From Nocardia altamirensis NBRC 108246 (lineage in GTDB: Bacteria > Actinomycetota > Actinomycetes > Mycobacteriales > Mycobacteriaceae), in contig NZ_BDAY01000010.1 of the NCBI RefSeq assembly GCF_001612685.1, positions 171,110 through 235,109 on the forward strand: DNA of 64,000 nt. Reading direction: 5' to 3'. The notes beneath the pieces were generated by a model. It saw only the letters and a program-made list of their open reading frames with translations. It was not told where the DNA came from and did not search any database. Below are positions 37,878 to 47,299 of this stretch, piece after piece (the first letter of the stretch is position 1; every line of letters begins with the position of its first letter). Made by a program: the position numbers and the translations under genes.

Positions 37878-38524
37878 TCCCACTCCGCGCCGGGACGGTG
37901 GCCGAGGTCGCCGTCCTCGGCGCACACTGCGACGACATCGCAATCGGCATGGGCGCAACGCTTTTGACGCTAGCCAGGGCCCACCCCGGCCTACAGGTGC
38001 GCGCGCTGGTGCTGTCCGGCGCAGGCACCGAGCGCGCCGACGAAGAACGGCGCGCGCTCGACGCGTTCTGCCCCGGCGCCGAGCTCGACCTCACCATCCT
38101 CGACCTACCGGACGGCAGGGCCCCGGCGCACTGGGACCGAATCAAGAACGCGCTGGCGGCATTTCGCGCAAGCACCCGACCCGACCTGGTTTTCGCGCCG
38201 CAGCGCGGCGATGCCCACCAGGACCACCGGGTGCTCGCCGAACTGGTGCCGACCGAGTTCAGGGACCACCTGGTCCTCGGCTTCGAGATCCTCAAATGGG
38301 AGGCCGACACCCCGGCGCCCACCGTGTTCCACCCACTCACTCCGGAGCTCGCCACGGAGAAAGCTCAGCTGCTGCTGAAGCACTATCCGTCGCAGGCGCA
38401 CCGGGATTGGTTCGACGAGCAGGCGTTCACCGCGCTCACCCGGATGCGCGGCGTGCAATGCCACGCCGCGCACGCCGAGGCGTTCGTGCTCGACAAGGCT
38501 GTTATCGATTTCGGAGGTTCGTAG
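37874..38524 (+). CDS. PIG-L/LmbE-family deacetylase
   Basis: A 216-residue protein from the GTG at 37874, which overlaps the preceding stop (GTGA). The zinc-binding motif is GAHCDDIAIGMG, a variant of AHPDDE, and the second metal motif is GDAHQDHR. This family removes N-acetyl groups from sugars, as in MshB and GlcNAc-PI deacetylase. Within this operon it probably acts on an amino sugar of the polysaccharide or its precursor. The replacement of PDDE by CDDI leaves the two aspartates in place. Confidence 0.88.
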   Translation: MIPLRAGTVAEVAVLGAHCDDIAIGMGATLLTLARAHPGLQVRALVLSGAGTERADEERRALDAFCPGAELDLTILDLPDGRAPAHWDRIKNALAAFRASTRPDLVFAPQRGDAHQDHRVLAELVPTEFRDHLVLGFEILKWEADTPAPTVFHPLTPELATEKAQLLLKHYPSQAHRDWFDEQAFTALTRMRGVQCHAAHAEAFVLDKAVIDFGGS

Positions 38525-38526
38525 CA

Positions 38527-39573
38527 ATGCGGGTACTGCTCACCGGACACCAGGGGTATCTCGGCACCGTCATGGCGCCCGTGCTCCAAGCCAACGGGCA
38601 CGAGGTGGTCGGCTTGGACGCTGGCTTCTTCGCCGACTGCGTGCTCGGCGAACTGCCCGGCGATCCACCAGGACTCGCGGTCGACCTGCGCGACGTGACC
38701 GTCGACCAGCTGCGCGGTTTCGACGCGGTGATCCATCTGGCCGCGCTGTCCAACGATCCGCTCGGCGCGCTGGCACCCGAGATCACCTACGCGATCAACC
38801 ATCACGCGTCGGTCCGGCTCGCCACGCTCGCGAAGGAGGCGGGCGTCCGGCGCTTCCTGTATGCCTCCACCTGCTCGGTCTACGGGGCGGCGGGCACCGA
38901 GCTGGTCACCGAGGACGCGCCGCTACGGCCGCTCACGCCGTACGCGGAGAGCAAGGTGCGAGTCGAAGACGACGTCGCCGCACTCGCCGACTCCGGCTTC
39001 TCCCCGGTATTCCTGCGCAACGCAACAGCATTCGGGTTCTCGGCGCGGTTGCGTGCGGACATCGTGCTGAACAACCTGGTCGGCTACGCCACGTTGACCG
39101 GCGAGGTCAAGGTGCTGTCCGACGGGACACCGTGGCGGCCGCTGGTGCATGCCCGCGATATCGCATGGGCCTTCGCCAACTGCCTCACCGCGGCGCCTGC
39201 CGCAATTCACAGCCGCGCCTTCAACATCGGCACCGAGGCGAACAACCTCACCGTCGCCGACATCGCCCGCGCGGTGGTCGAGGCGGTGCCCGGTTCCCGC
39301 TTGCACATCACCGGCGAGAGCGGCGCCGATCCACGCTCCTACCGCGTCGACTTCTCGGCAGCGCGGCGGGCCATCGGCTTCCGCGCCCTGTGGACCGTGC
39401 AGGCGGGTGCGGACGAACTGTTCCAGGAGTACACCGCGCGCGGACTCACCTACGACGACTTCTTCCAGAAGTTCACCCGGCTGCCGCACCTGGAAAGGTT
39501 GCGCGACAGCGGGGTTCTCGATGCATCGATGCGCCGGGTCGCGAGCGGTACCGCCCATGTCTCGGCGACATAG
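38527..39573 (+). CDS. NAD-dependent epimerase/dehydratase (extended SDR)
   Basis: A 348-residue protein. The NAD motif is TGHQGYLG (residues 6-13). The catalytic set is Ser/Thr in YASTCSVYG and YAESK (Y-x3-K). The substrate region RNATAFGFSARLRADIVLNNL is typical of NDP-sugar enzymes. It could be the missing 4,6-dehydratase, but it lacks the usual dehydratase Asp-Glu after Thr, and so looks more like a 4-ketoreductase or epimerase. It starts two bases after the deacetylase stop. Confidence 0.85.
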   Translation: MRVLLTGHQGYLGTVMAPVLQANGHEVVGLDAGFFADCVLGELPGDPPGLAVDLRDVTVDQLRGFDAVIHLAALSNDPLGALAPEITYAINHHASVRLATLAKEAGVRRFLYASTCSVYGAAGTELVTEDAPLRPLTPYAESKVRVEDDVAALADSGFSPVFLRNATAFGFSARLRADIVLNNLVGYATLTGEVKVLSDGTPWRPLVHARDIAWAFANCLTAAPAAIHSRAFNIGTEANNLTVADIARAVVEAVPGSRLHITGESGADPRSYRVDFSAARRAIGFRALWTVQAGADELFQEYTARGLTYDDFFQKFTRLPHLERLRDSGVLDASMRRVASGTAHVSAT

Positions 39574-39577
39574 CGCC

Positions 39578-40174
39578 TCAGCCGAGCGAATCCGCGCCGC
39601 GCACCTCAGGCGCCGGATCTCTGCCCAACGCCGCGAGCAGCTCTTGCCAGCTGCCCGCGGCGGCGTCGCGTTCGGACACCACGGTGACCGGCAGCGGCCA
39701 TGCGATGGCCAGCTCGGCGTCGTCGTAGGCGACACCGATGTCCTCGGTCGGGTCGTGCGGACGATCGATGCGGTAGCAGACGTCCGCGGTGGCGGTGAGT
39801 GCCTGAAAACCGTGCAGGAACCCCGGCGGCACGTACAGGTGCCGGAAGGTCTCGTCGTCGAGCCGGAACGCCTGCTGGTGACCGAATGTCGGGGATTCGG
39901 GCCGGATGTCGACCAGCACGTCGTGCACCGCACCGTTGGCGCAGCGCACCAGCTTCGCCTCGCCGCGTCCGACTCGGCCGTGCATGCCGCGGATCACGCC
40001 ACGCGCGGAACGGGATTGGGAATCCTGCTGGAAGGCGGCGGCCGCGCCCGGCGTGCCGAGGTGGGCGTCGAACTCCCCCGCGTCGAAGGTTCTGGTGAAC
40101 AGGCCGCGCGCGTCCCGGAACGGATCCGGTACCAGCACAAGGACATCGGCGAACTCGGTGGGCTCGATGCGCAT
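39578..40174 (-). CDS. dTDP-4-dehydrorhamnose 3,5-epimerase-like protein (RmlC family)
   Basis: A 198-residue protein from the ATG at 40174. The cupin core carries the catalytic histidine in GVIRGMHGRVG and the motif KLVRCANGAVHDVLVDIRPESPTFG, then HLYVPPGFLHGFQAL and the tyrosine of VCYRID. It epimerises C3 and/or C5 of a 4-keto-6-deoxysugar nucleotide. It lies on the minus strand inside a plus-strand group, four bases after the SDR gene, so it is transcribed against its neighbours. Confidence 0.9.
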   Translation of the reverse strand: MRIEPTEFADVLVLVPDPFRDARGLFTRTFDAGEFDAHLGTPGAAAAFQQDSQSRSARGVIRGMHGRVGRGEAKLVRCANGAVHDVLVDIRPESPTFGHQQAFRLDDETFRHLYVPPGFLHGFQALTATADVCYRIDRPHDPTEDIGVAYDDAELAIAWPLPVTVVSERDAAAGSWQELLAALGRDPAPEVRGADSLG

Positions 40175-40229
40175 GCCGCCATGGTGCCATGTCCGCCGGT
40201 GGTCGCGGCAGTAGACGGAAGGCAACGAC

Positions 40230-41342
40230 ATGGTTGTCCTGCCTAGCGGGCGGCGCTGCCGTGGCTGCGGCGGCACCGAACTCAGTCCCGTGCTCGATCT
40301 CGGCACCGTCCCGGCCGCCGACTACTTTCCGCACGCCGACACCCCGGTCGGTCTCGCCGAGTCCGCGCATCCCCTGCGCATGGATCTGTGCGGCCGCTGC
40401 GGTCTGGCCCAGCTGGCCGAGGACGACACCCGCACCGAGGAACCGCGCGGCATCGAACCGGAGGCCTTGCGGGTGCAGGCCGCCGAGGCGGTCGGCGTGG
40501 TCGCGAAGGCCGGGCTGCTGCGCGGAAAGACCGTGCGCGAGTTCGGCAGCCCGCACGGCGGCACCTGGCTGCCACTGCTGACCGACCGCGGCTTCGCCGC
40601 CACCGACGGGCGCGCCGATATCGTCCTCGACTGCTTCGGCGTCATGCACGAACCGGATCAGCGGGCGGCCTTCGCCGAACGGGCGGCCGCCACCGCGCCG
40701 AACGGGTTGCTGTTGATCCAGTTCCATTCGCTGGCCACGATTGTCGCGTCTGGACAGTGGAATGCGTTGCGGCACGGGCATTTCGCCTACTACTCGCTGG
40801 CCGCGCTCGGCAGGCTGCTCGCCACGGCGGGGATGAGCATCACCACCGCATGGCGGTTCGATCTGTACGGCGGGACCGTCCTCGTCGCCGCCAGGCACGG
40901 CACCCATCTCGCCGATGCCGCGATCCGCGAAATCCGCACGCGCGAAGCCGAATACCTCGGCCTCACCGCGGTGCGGCAACTCCAGCAGGCGGCCGACACG
41001 CACGCCGAGGCTTTGCGTCACTGGCTCACCAGGCATGCGGCACAAGGTGATCGGGTCTATGCGTACGGCGCTGCCTCACGTGCGGTCGCACTGTTCAGTC
41101 TCGCCGGCGTGCACCGCGGGCTCATCACCGCCGTCGCCGACGCGTCGCCCGCCAAACAGGGCCGCCGGATGCCCGGCACCGATGTGCCGATCATCGCGCC
41201 CGACGAACTCCTCACTGCCCGACCGGATCTCGTCCTGCTGACGCTGCCCGACCTACTACCCGAGCTTCGTACCCGCTATCCCGAGCTCGACGGCTGCTGG
41301 ATCGTCGACGACCCGGCGACCGCGACCATGAAGGGAGGATGA
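40230..41342 (+). CDS. Second sugar C-methyltransferase-like protein
   Basis: A 370-residue protein. It keeps the N-terminal zinc domain (CRGCGGTELSPVLDLG; LCGRCGLAQL), an active-site HGHFAYYS in place of the usual HEHFSYYS, and the C-terminal domain (VYAYGAASRAVALFSLAGV). The SAM motif I region reads VREFGSPHGGTWLPLL and the following Rossmann part is shorter than in the gene at 35803. It may use a different keto sugar, or it may be a binding protein. Its start is 56 bases from the divergent epimerase start. Confidence 0.8.
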   Translation: MVVLPSGRRCRGCGGTELSPVLDLGTVPAADYFPHADTPVGLAESAHPLRMDLCGRCGLAQLAEDDTRTEEPRGIEPEALRVQAAEAVGVVAKAGLLRGKTVREFGSPHGGTWLPLLTDRGFAATDGRADIVLDCFGVMHEPDQRAAFAERAAATAPNGLLLIQFHSLATIVASGQWNALRHGHFAYYSLAALGRLLATAGMSITTAWRFDLYGGTVLVAARHGTHLADAAIREIRTREAEYLGLTAVRQLQQAADTHAEALRHWLTRHAAQGDRVYAYGAASRAVALFSLAGVHRGLITAVADASPAKQGRRMPGTDVPIIAPDELLTARPDLVLLTLPDLLPELRTRYPELDGCWIVDDPATATMKGG

Positions 41343-41443
41343 TGTGCCTATCGAACCCGTTGTGCCGCACTGGGTTCGACCAACACAGCGCACTTCGCTT
41401 CACCTGACATGATCGACATACCGAACACCTGATTACCTCAGAT

Positions 41444-41487
41444 GAGGAGTACTCCTCGCCCCCGCGCGCTCCCGGGGGCGGGGCGCC
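41444..41487. promoter_or_regulatory. Palindrome and hairpin upstream of the MspA gene
   Basis: GAGGAGTACTCCTC (41444-41457) is a perfect 14-bp palindrome, followed directly by a GC-rich dyad CGCCCCCG/CGGGGGCG. The pair could be an operator plus a leader hairpin of the porin gene or a terminator of the methyltransferase gene. Confidence 0.4.
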
Positions 41488-41534
41488 GAGCGATCCACGC
41501 GCCCGGCCGGGTGTGTACCAGAGGGGATTATCTG

Positions 41535-42176
41535 ATGAGGGACTTCACGCAGCAGTGCGGCCGAGGCATGCGCCTCTTCGCGATCGCCACGGTGGTGGCA
41601 TCCGGGCTCGCGTTGGGCACCACCGGCACCGCGACCGCAGTCGTCGACAGCAGCAGCAACATCATCGATCAGAAGAATCGCTCGATCGAGGCGACCCAAT
41701 CCGACACGCGCATCGACTTCGTGCCGCCGCTGGACGGAAATCCGTTGACCCGCGAGTGGTTTCACCAGGGCGAGGCCTCGTTCAAGGTCGCAGGACCGAA
41801 CGCCGAGGACTGGCGCGGGCACATCACCATCGGCTACCAGGTCGGCTATCCGGCGAGCCTCACCGGGCGGTTGAAGTTCGGGTATTCGACACCGGACCTC
41901 GGGGTCGATCTCGGCGGCGACCCTGGCGCCCTCCTCAAGCTCAACGGCCTGCTCCCCCGGGCGGGCATCGAGATCGAGGTCGGCTTCGGTCCTGGCATCC
42001 AAACGGTGGAGTGCGCGGGTGGCGACATCTCCGGCGCCGAGGGCTTCATCCGGATGTCCGGCTTCCACGGCACCGTCACCGGCGTCGTCGGGCAGACGAC
42101 CATCCGGCCGTTCGTGAAGGTCGTCAGTGCCAGCGGCGACTACGTGATCACCTACGGGCGGCTCTGGACGATCTGA
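41535..42176 (+). CDS. MspA-family porin
   Basis: A 213-residue protein from the ATG at 41535 with GAGGGG upstream. A signal peptide (RLFAIATVVASGLALGTTGTATA) ends near residue 34. The mature part matches MspA porins: RIDFVPPLDGNPLTREWFHQGEASFKV, IGYQVGYPASLTG, GGDISGAEGFIRMSGFHGTVTGVVGQTTIRPFVKV and GDYVITYGRLWTI. It would form an octameric pore in the mycolic-acid outer membrane for small polar solutes. A strong hairpin follows. Confidence 0.93.
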   Translation: MRDFTQQCGRGMRLFAIATVVASGLALGTTGTATAVVDSSSNIIDQKNRSIEATQSDTRIDFVPPLDGNPLTREWFHQGEASFKVAGPNAEDWRGHITIGYQVGYPASLTGRLKFGYSTPDLGVDLGGDPGALLKLNGLLPRAGIEIEVGFGPGIQTVECAGGDISGAEGFIRMSGFHGTVTGVVGQTTIRPFVKVVSASGDYVITYGRLWTI

Positions 42177-42183
42177 GCACCGT

Positions 42184-42214
42184 CGGCGTGGCGCCGTGCT
42201 TCGGCGCCACGCCG
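42184..42214. terminator. Perfect 12-bp hairpin between convergent genes
   Basis: CGGCGTGGCGCC (42184-42195) pairs with GGCGCCACGCCG (42203-42214) over a 7-base loop, eight bases after the porin stop. It can serve both directions. Confidence 0.75.
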
Positions 42215-42219
42215 GTCGC

Positions 42220-43059
42220 TCAGACCAGCAGATCCGGCCGATTCCGCACGGTGGCCACCGTGCGCACCCGCAGGCGGTGCAGCGCCGCCTTGGCCAGCCG
42301 GGTGTCGCCCGCCAGCACGTCGCCTCGGCTCACCAGGTCCGGGTAGTCGCCCGCGATCCGGTGATGGAAGCGATACATGTCGGTCAGCTTGCTCACCGTC
42401 GAGGTGCGACTGCACAGGTTGAACGACGAATTGCGCCAGGCGGCAAGAATATCCGACATCCCGAAGAAAACGCCGAAGGACGAGACCCTGGCGAACAGGT
42501 CGACATCCATCGGGAAGACCAGGTCGCCGCGCAGCCCACCGACGCTGTCGAAGTGCTTCCGGTAGAACATCGCGGCCGCGGTTGGCCCGAAATCGGCGGG
42601 CCCGCGCCGCACGATCACCCTGGCCAGTGCGCGTGCGGTCTGCCTGCCGAGCAGGCCCTCCAGGCCGAGTCCCGTCTCCAGCACCTCGCCGGCCTCGTCG
42701 ATCACCTCGAACCGGCTCGACGAGATCGCGATCGTCGGGTCATCGACCATCACCGCGAGCTGCGCGGCCAGGGCGCCAGGCCGGAGCACGTCGTCGGCGC
42801 ACACTACCTTCACCAGGTCGCCGGTCGATGCGCCGATCGCCTTATTCCAGTTGTCGCCGATCGGCAGCACGGTGTCGTTGCGTAGCACGCGCATTCGGCG
42901 GTCATCGAACGCGCGCGCGATGTCGCCGGTGCCGTCGGTACTGGCGTTGTCGAGGATGACGAGTTCGAAATCCACGTCTTGGCCGAGCACCGATTCCAGC
43001 GTCTTGGCGAGCGTGCGGGCCGAGTTGTAGGCGGGCACGCACACCGACAAAGAGACCAT
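42220..43059 (-). CDS. Family 2 glycosyltransferase
   Basis: A 279-residue protein with GAGGG before the start. The GT-A fold begins with LSVCVPAYNSARTLAKTLESVLGQ, and the metal-binding motif is CADD (DLVKVVCADDVLRPG). DLVFPMDVDLFARV occupies the acceptor side. It should add one sugar to the lipid-linked repeat unit. It starts three bases after the pyruvyltransferase stop, in the same operon. Confidence 0.9.
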   Translation of the reverse strand: MVSLSVCVPAYNSARTLAKTLESVLGQDVDFELVILDNASTDGTGDIARAFDDRRMRVLRNDTVLPIGDNWNKAIGASTGDLVKVVCADDVLRPGALAAQLAVMVDDPTIAISSSRFEVIDEAGEVLETGLGLEGLLGRQTARALARVIVRRGPADFGPTAAAMFYRKHFDSVGGLRGDLVFPMDVDLFARVSSFGVFFGMSDILAAWRNSSFNLCSRTSTVSKLTDMYRFHHRIAGDYPDLVSRGDVLAGDTRLAKAALHRLRVRTVATVRNRPDLLV

Positions 43060-43062
43060 GAC

Positions 43063-44436
43063 TCATTTCCCTCTCGTGTGACCCGGTCGCACCGGGCCGC
43101 TGTCCACCAGCCGGAAGACCCGTTCGAGTCCGGCCCTGCTGGCGTCGATCTGTTCGACCGCCTTGCGCTGCAACGCATCCCGCACCGCGGCGGCCTCATC
43201 CCATGACTGCTGCACGGCCTCGGTGAGTGCCGTTTCCAGCTCGGGGTCGTTGAGGTGGACGATGCGCAGTCCGGTGCCGAACATCTGGGCCAGCCCGTGG
43301 AACTTGTCGTCGTAGTACTCCGATGCGGTGATGCCGACGGCCGGAATCCCTTGGGACAGTGCGAACACCGCGAGATGGTAGGCGCTCGTGACCAACACCC
43401 GGCAGCGCGCGACCTGCCTGGCGACATCGCCGGGTGTGCCGCCGCGACCGACCGCGGGGCGTGCCTCGACCGCCCCCGCGAGCAGCGGCAGCGTGGAAAG
43501 CCGGTCCTCGGAAGCATATTCGGAGATGATCAGCGGCTGCACACCGGCGCCGAGCCGGCCTGCACTCGAACGGACCACCCGGCCCAACGTCTGCTGTGCC
43601 GCCGCGCTGACCCGGGAATAGTCGGCCACCCGAAGGCACAGCCCGATGTCCTCGCCGATCCGCGGCTGGCGGTGCCGGTACCCGAACTCCACGGCGTCGT
43701 CTCCGGTGACCAGCACCCGCTCGGGTGCGACGCCCATCCGGGACAACAGTTCCGGGCCGCGCCTGCCTTCCCGCAACGCGACGAAGTCGACGCCGGGCAG
43801 CACCTCGGTGGCGCGCCGCCACAGGCCGGGATCGTGCAGCGGACCAAGTCCCTGTCCGACCAGCGCCGTCGGAATCCCTTGCGCGCCTGCGTATTCGAGC
43901 AGGTTCAGCGTCCGATGCGCTTGATACCGGTCGACGTCGGTCAGGTAGCCGCCGCCGAGCGCGAGCACCAAGGACGCCTGTTCCACCGCAGCCGGGATCT
44001 CCACCGGGAACTCGTCGTCCGCAACCGCGTATCCGGCGCTCACGTTATCGCCGGGCCGGCGCTTGGCGGCCGCCCGCAGCGCTCGCAGCCGGTCCTTCGG
44101 CCCGTCGGTGACCGCGCGCCAGCGCAGTGCCGCCGGACCGACCAGCATCGTTGCGGCCGTGCGCGTCACCTGCCCGTGCCAGCCGTCCGGACCCCAGTTC
44201 CAGTCGGGTCCGCACAGCGGCTCCGCCTCGGGCAGCAGCGCCCGCAGTATTCCCGGCTGGTGCGTGAGCACCCCGATCCGCGCCCGCGGCCAGCGGGCCC
44301 GTAGCCGTTCGACCGTCGTGGTCATCATCGCGATATCGCCGCGATTGCGCAGCCAATATTCGCCGTTCTCGACCAGCACGCGGATCTCGCCCTCGGCGAT
44401 ATCGGCTCGCTCGGCCTCGGAACCTATGGTCCCCAC
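43063..44436 (-). CDS. Polysaccharide pyruvyltransferase family protein
   Basis: A 457-residue protein from the GTG at 44436, with GGGAGGA upstream. The family pattern is visible: NRGDIAMMTTTVERLRARWP near the start, LALGGGYLTDVDRY, IPTALVGQGLGPLHDP, VALREGRRGPELLSRMGV, and a C-terminal VARCRVLVTSAYHLAVFALSQGIPAVGI. These enzymes add a pyruvate ketal from phosphoenolpyruvate to a sugar, which gives the polymer a negative charge. It is followed by the glycosyltransferase gene. Confidence 0.88.
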   Translation of the reverse strand: MGTIGSEAERADIAEGEIRVLVENGEYWLRNRGDIAMMTTTVERLRARWPRARIGVLTHQPGILRALLPEAEPLCGPDWNWGPDGWHGQVTRTAATMLVGPAALRWRAVTDGPKDRLRALRAAAKRRPGDNVSAGYAVADDEFPVEIPAAVEQASLVLALGGGYLTDVDRYQAHRTLNLLEYAGAQGIPTALVGQGLGPLHDPGLWRRATEVLPGVDFVALREGRRGPELLSRMGVAPERVLVTGDDAVEFGYRHRQPRIGEDIGLCLRVADYSRVSAAAQQTLGRVVRSSAGRLGAGVQPLIISEYASEDRLSTLPLLAGAVEARPAVGRGGTPGDVARQVARCRVLVTSAYHLAVFALSQGIPAVGITASEYYDDKFHGLAQMFGTGLRIVHLNDPELETALTEAVQQSWDEAAAVRDALQRKAVEQIDASRAGLERVFRLVDSGPVRPGHTRGK

Positions 44437-44607
44437 TGCTTGTCCTCCCGCCAGTCCCCCGCGGGTCGTACCGTGCCGAGCACGAACTCCTTCTGAAATC
44501 TACCCCACGCTATGCATCGCGGCTACCGGTCGGAGAGTTACCGGCAACCGAGTCCGTTGCGCGCGAATAATATTCGAGCCGACCGGCTTGTTTGTTAGCT
44601 GCCGGTC

Positions 44608-45276
44608 TTATCTGTCCGGTGCCTTGGTGATCCGCCCGGCGTGGAGCGCGCCGAGCGACGCACCGGCGTATGCCGTGCAGTAGTCGACCAAATCAGCCAT
44701 CGGCACGTCCAGGCGCCCGCTCTGCTTCTCCACCAGGACGCGCTCGAGCATGCCGACCACCGACAGCGCGTAGATATCCACCAGTTCGCTGGGCGGCCGT
44801 TCCTGCGGGCGCGCCGCGGTGGCGGTCTCGGCGACCAGTCGGGCGAACCGCCACAATGCCTCTCGCATCCGTTGCTCGGCGCCTGCCGCCGCGGGTTCGA
44901 CGAATATAATGCGGAGTTTGCGCGAATCTTCGCCCAGTGCCGTGAGAAAGGTGCCGATGCCCGCCCGCAACTTGCGGGTTCCGGTGGCGCACACCGCATC
45001 GACCGCGACGGCGACCGCCGCGAACAGCTCGTCGATGACACCGTCGAACACGGCGGCGAACAATGCTGCTGTGCCGCCGAAGGATTCGTAGAAGTACCGG
45101 TCGGTGAGCCCCGCGGCCCGGCACAGGTCCTTCACCCCGGTCGCCGGGTACCCCTTGGTCCCGAACAGTTCGAGGCCGGCATCGAGCAGCTTGGCGCGCC
45201 GTGCCGCGATCCGGTCCGCCGCGCCGACGCCGCCGTAGGACCGCACCGGTCGGGGCTGTTTGGCGGTGCCGCTCAT
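44608..45276 (-). CDS. TetR-family regulator
   Basis: A 222-residue protein. HTH: RRAKLLDAGLELFGTKGYPATGVKDLCRAAGLTDRYFYESFGGTAALFAAV (residues about 25-75). It is divergent from the Tat-exported flavoprotein gene, and the 100 bases between them hold an imperfect 18-bp dyad. It most likely represses that flavoprotein and has no evident link to the surrounding polysaccharide genes. Confidence 0.9.
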   Translation of the reverse strand: MSGTAKQPRPVRSYGGVGAADRIAARRAKLLDAGLELFGTKGYPATGVKDLCRAAGLTDRYFYESFGGTAALFAAVFDGVIDELFAAVAVAVDAVCATGTRKLRAGIGTFLTALGEDSRKLRIIFVEPAAAGAEQRMREALWRFARLVAETATAARPQERPPSELVDIYALSVVGMLERVLVEKQSGRLDVPMADLVDYCTAYAGASLGALHAGRITKAPDR

Positions 45277-45337
45277 CGCGATTCCGTGCTCGTCATCGTC
45301 GCATTGTCTCCCATCGCGCGGCGCGGTCTGCTAAATA

Positions 45338-45355
45338 TGACGATCAGGATAGTCA
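45338..45355. promoter_or_regulatory. Possible TetR operator
   Basis: TGACGATCAGGATAGTCA is an 18-bp dyad with one mismatched pair, centred 30 bases before the flavoprotein GTG at 45377 and about 70 bases before the TetR start. TAAATAT beside it may be a -10 element. Confidence 0.5.
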
Positions 45356-45376
45356 GAATTGGAACGGAGTTGCGCA

Positions 45377-47182
45377 GTGACAGCTCGCTTTCGAAACAGC
45401 GCGGTCACCAGGCGAACGGTGCTGCGTGGCGCGGCAGGCCTGGCCGGAGCGGCCGGGTTGGCTGCCACCGCGGCACCGGCGGGAGCACAGGACACCCGCA
45501 GGCGAAACGGCCCGGCGCGCAACACCGTCGCGGTGCTCGGCGCAGGCATCGGCGGGCTCACCGCGGCACACGAGCTGGCCGAACGCGGGTTCGAGGTGAC
45601 CGTCTTCGATCGCAAGGAACTCGGCGGCAAATCCCGCACCATCCCGCTGCCAGGCACCGGGATCGACGGTCGCGCACCGCTGCCCGGCGAGCACGGCGCT
45701 CGCGGCTTCACCTCGTTCTATCACCACGTGCACGACACCATGCGCCGCATTCCGCTGCCCGGCACCCGGAACACCGTGTACGACAACCTGCTTCCGTTCT
45801 CGGTGCACGATCCGCGCTATCCGCGCGCCGGAAACCTGCCGGACGGTTTCCCGCTCATGTTCGGGTTCTACTTCGACCCGAAGCAGGCGCTGACACCGGA
45901 AGGACTGCAGCGCATCCTGATCGAGGTCTTCCTGAAGAACAACCTCGTCCCGCTCCCCGAGGCGATCCACATGGCAGGCCGGGTCGTCACCTACCTCACC
46001 TCCAGCGAGGAACGCCGATTCGGGCAGTGGGAGCACGTCAGCTGGTGGGACTTCGTCGGCGCCGCGCACCGGTCGGCGCAGTTCCAAGCCCTCGCCGCAA
46101 CGGGTTTGACGCGGGCGCTGGTCGCCGCCAAGGAGTACGTCGCAAGCACCCGGACGATGGGCAACATGATGGAGGGCTTCTTCCTGGCGCTGCTCCAGGA
46201 GCTCGCCGGTGGCCCGAAGGTCTACGAGGTGCTCAACGGGCCGACCAACGAGGCCTGGCTCGATCCGTGGATCTCGATGCTGAGCGAGATGGGGGTGCGG
46301 TTCCGGCCCGGCCACGCGCTCGACGGATTCGCGGTGACCGGTGACCGGATCGACGGCGCCCGGATCCGAAAGCCTGGTGGCGGCACCGAACTACACCGTG
46401 CCGACTGGTATGTCTGTGCCGTGCCGACGGATCGCGCGCGCAGGCTCTGGTCCCCCGAAATCCGTGCGCTCGACCCGGATCTGGCCCGCATGGACGCGCT
46501 CGACCTCGACTGGATGAACGGCATGCAGATGTTCGTCACCGAGAAGCTCGAACTCGGTGCGGGATACAACATCTACCTCGACGCACCGTGGCGGCTGACC
46601 TCGTACTCGCAGCGCGCGTTCTGGAATGTCGACTATGCGGCGAAGTACGGCGACGGCACCATCGTCGACGGCCTCACCATCGACATCGCCGACTGGGACA
46701 CCCCCGGCATCCTGTTCGGCAAGACGGCCAAACACTGCACCCGCGACGAGATCTACCAGGAGACCTGGGCCCAGCTCACCGCCGCGCTCAACGACGACGG
46801 CCGAATCCAGCTGAAGGACGGGATCGTCCGCGACTGGCTGCTCGATCCAGGTATCAGCTGGCACGACGGGGAAAACCAGAACGATGAACCGTTGCTGGTC
46901 AACACGATCGGATCGTGGGCGGCTCGACCCACCTCGCACACCAGGATTCCCAACCTCTTCCTCGCCGCCGACTACGTCAAGACCAACTTCGACCTGGCCA
47001 CCATGGAGGGCGCCAACGAGGCGGGCCGCACCGCCGTCAACGCGCTGCTCGACGCCGCCGGCTCCCCCGCCGCCCGCGCCCAACTGTTCACCCGCGACGC
47101 GATTCCCGGGTTCCAACCACTGCGCGACATGGATGCCGCGCGGTACCGCGCCGGGCAGCCGAATCTGTTCGATATCGGGTGA
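45377..47182 (+). CDS. Tat-exported FAD-dependent amine-oxidase/desaturase-type protein
   Basis: A 601-residue protein from the GTG at 45377, with CGGAG seven bases upstream. A twin-arginine signal (TRRTVLRGAAGLAGAAGLAATAAPAGA) covers residues about 11-37. The FAD site follows at VAVLGAGIGGLTAAHELAERGFEVTVFDRKELGGKSRT, and the C-terminal FAD block is IPNLFLAADYVKTNFDLATMEGANEAGRTAVNALL. It resembles carotenoid- and hydroxysqualene-oxidising enzymes. Export of a folded flavoprotein fits the Tat route. The substrate is unknown but likely a lipid or isoprenoid. Confidence 0.85.
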   Translation: MTARFRNSAVTRRTVLRGAAGLAGAAGLAATAAPAGAQDTRRRNGPARNTVAVLGAGIGGLTAAHELAERGFEVTVFDRKELGGKSRTIPLPGTGIDGRAPLPGEHGARGFTSFYHHVHDTMRRIPLPGTRNTVYDNLLPFSVHDPRYPRAGNLPDGFPLMFGFYFDPKQALTPEGLQRILIEVFLKNNLVPLPEAIHMAGRVVTYLTSSEERRFGQWEHVSWWDFVGAAHRSAQFQALAATGLTRALVAAKEYVASTRTMGNMMEGFFLALLQELAGGPKVYEVLNGPTNEAWLDPWISMLSEMGVRFRPGHALDGFAVTGDRIDGARIRKPGGGTELHRADWYVCAVPTDRARRLWSPEIRALDPDLARMDALDLDWMNGMQMFVTEKLELGAGYNIYLDAPWRLTSYSQRAFWNVDYAAKYGDGTIVDGLTIDIADWDTPGILFGKTAKHCTRDEIYQETWAQLTAALNDDGRIQLKDGIVRDWLLDPGISWHDGENQNDEPLLVNTIGSWAARPTSHTRIPNLFLAADYVKTNFDLATMEGANEAGRTAVNALLDAAGSPAARAQLFTRDAIPGFQPLRDMDAARYRAGQPNLFDIG

Positions 47183-47299
47183 CTGGGCAGTAGCTCGTTC
47201 ACTCCCCGGCCAGAACGCCACCGGTCCCCTAGAATTTTGCGGGAGAGGCGAGTTCACCGTCCGTGACTCGTCCCGCCACACCGCCAGTAGGGGGCATGG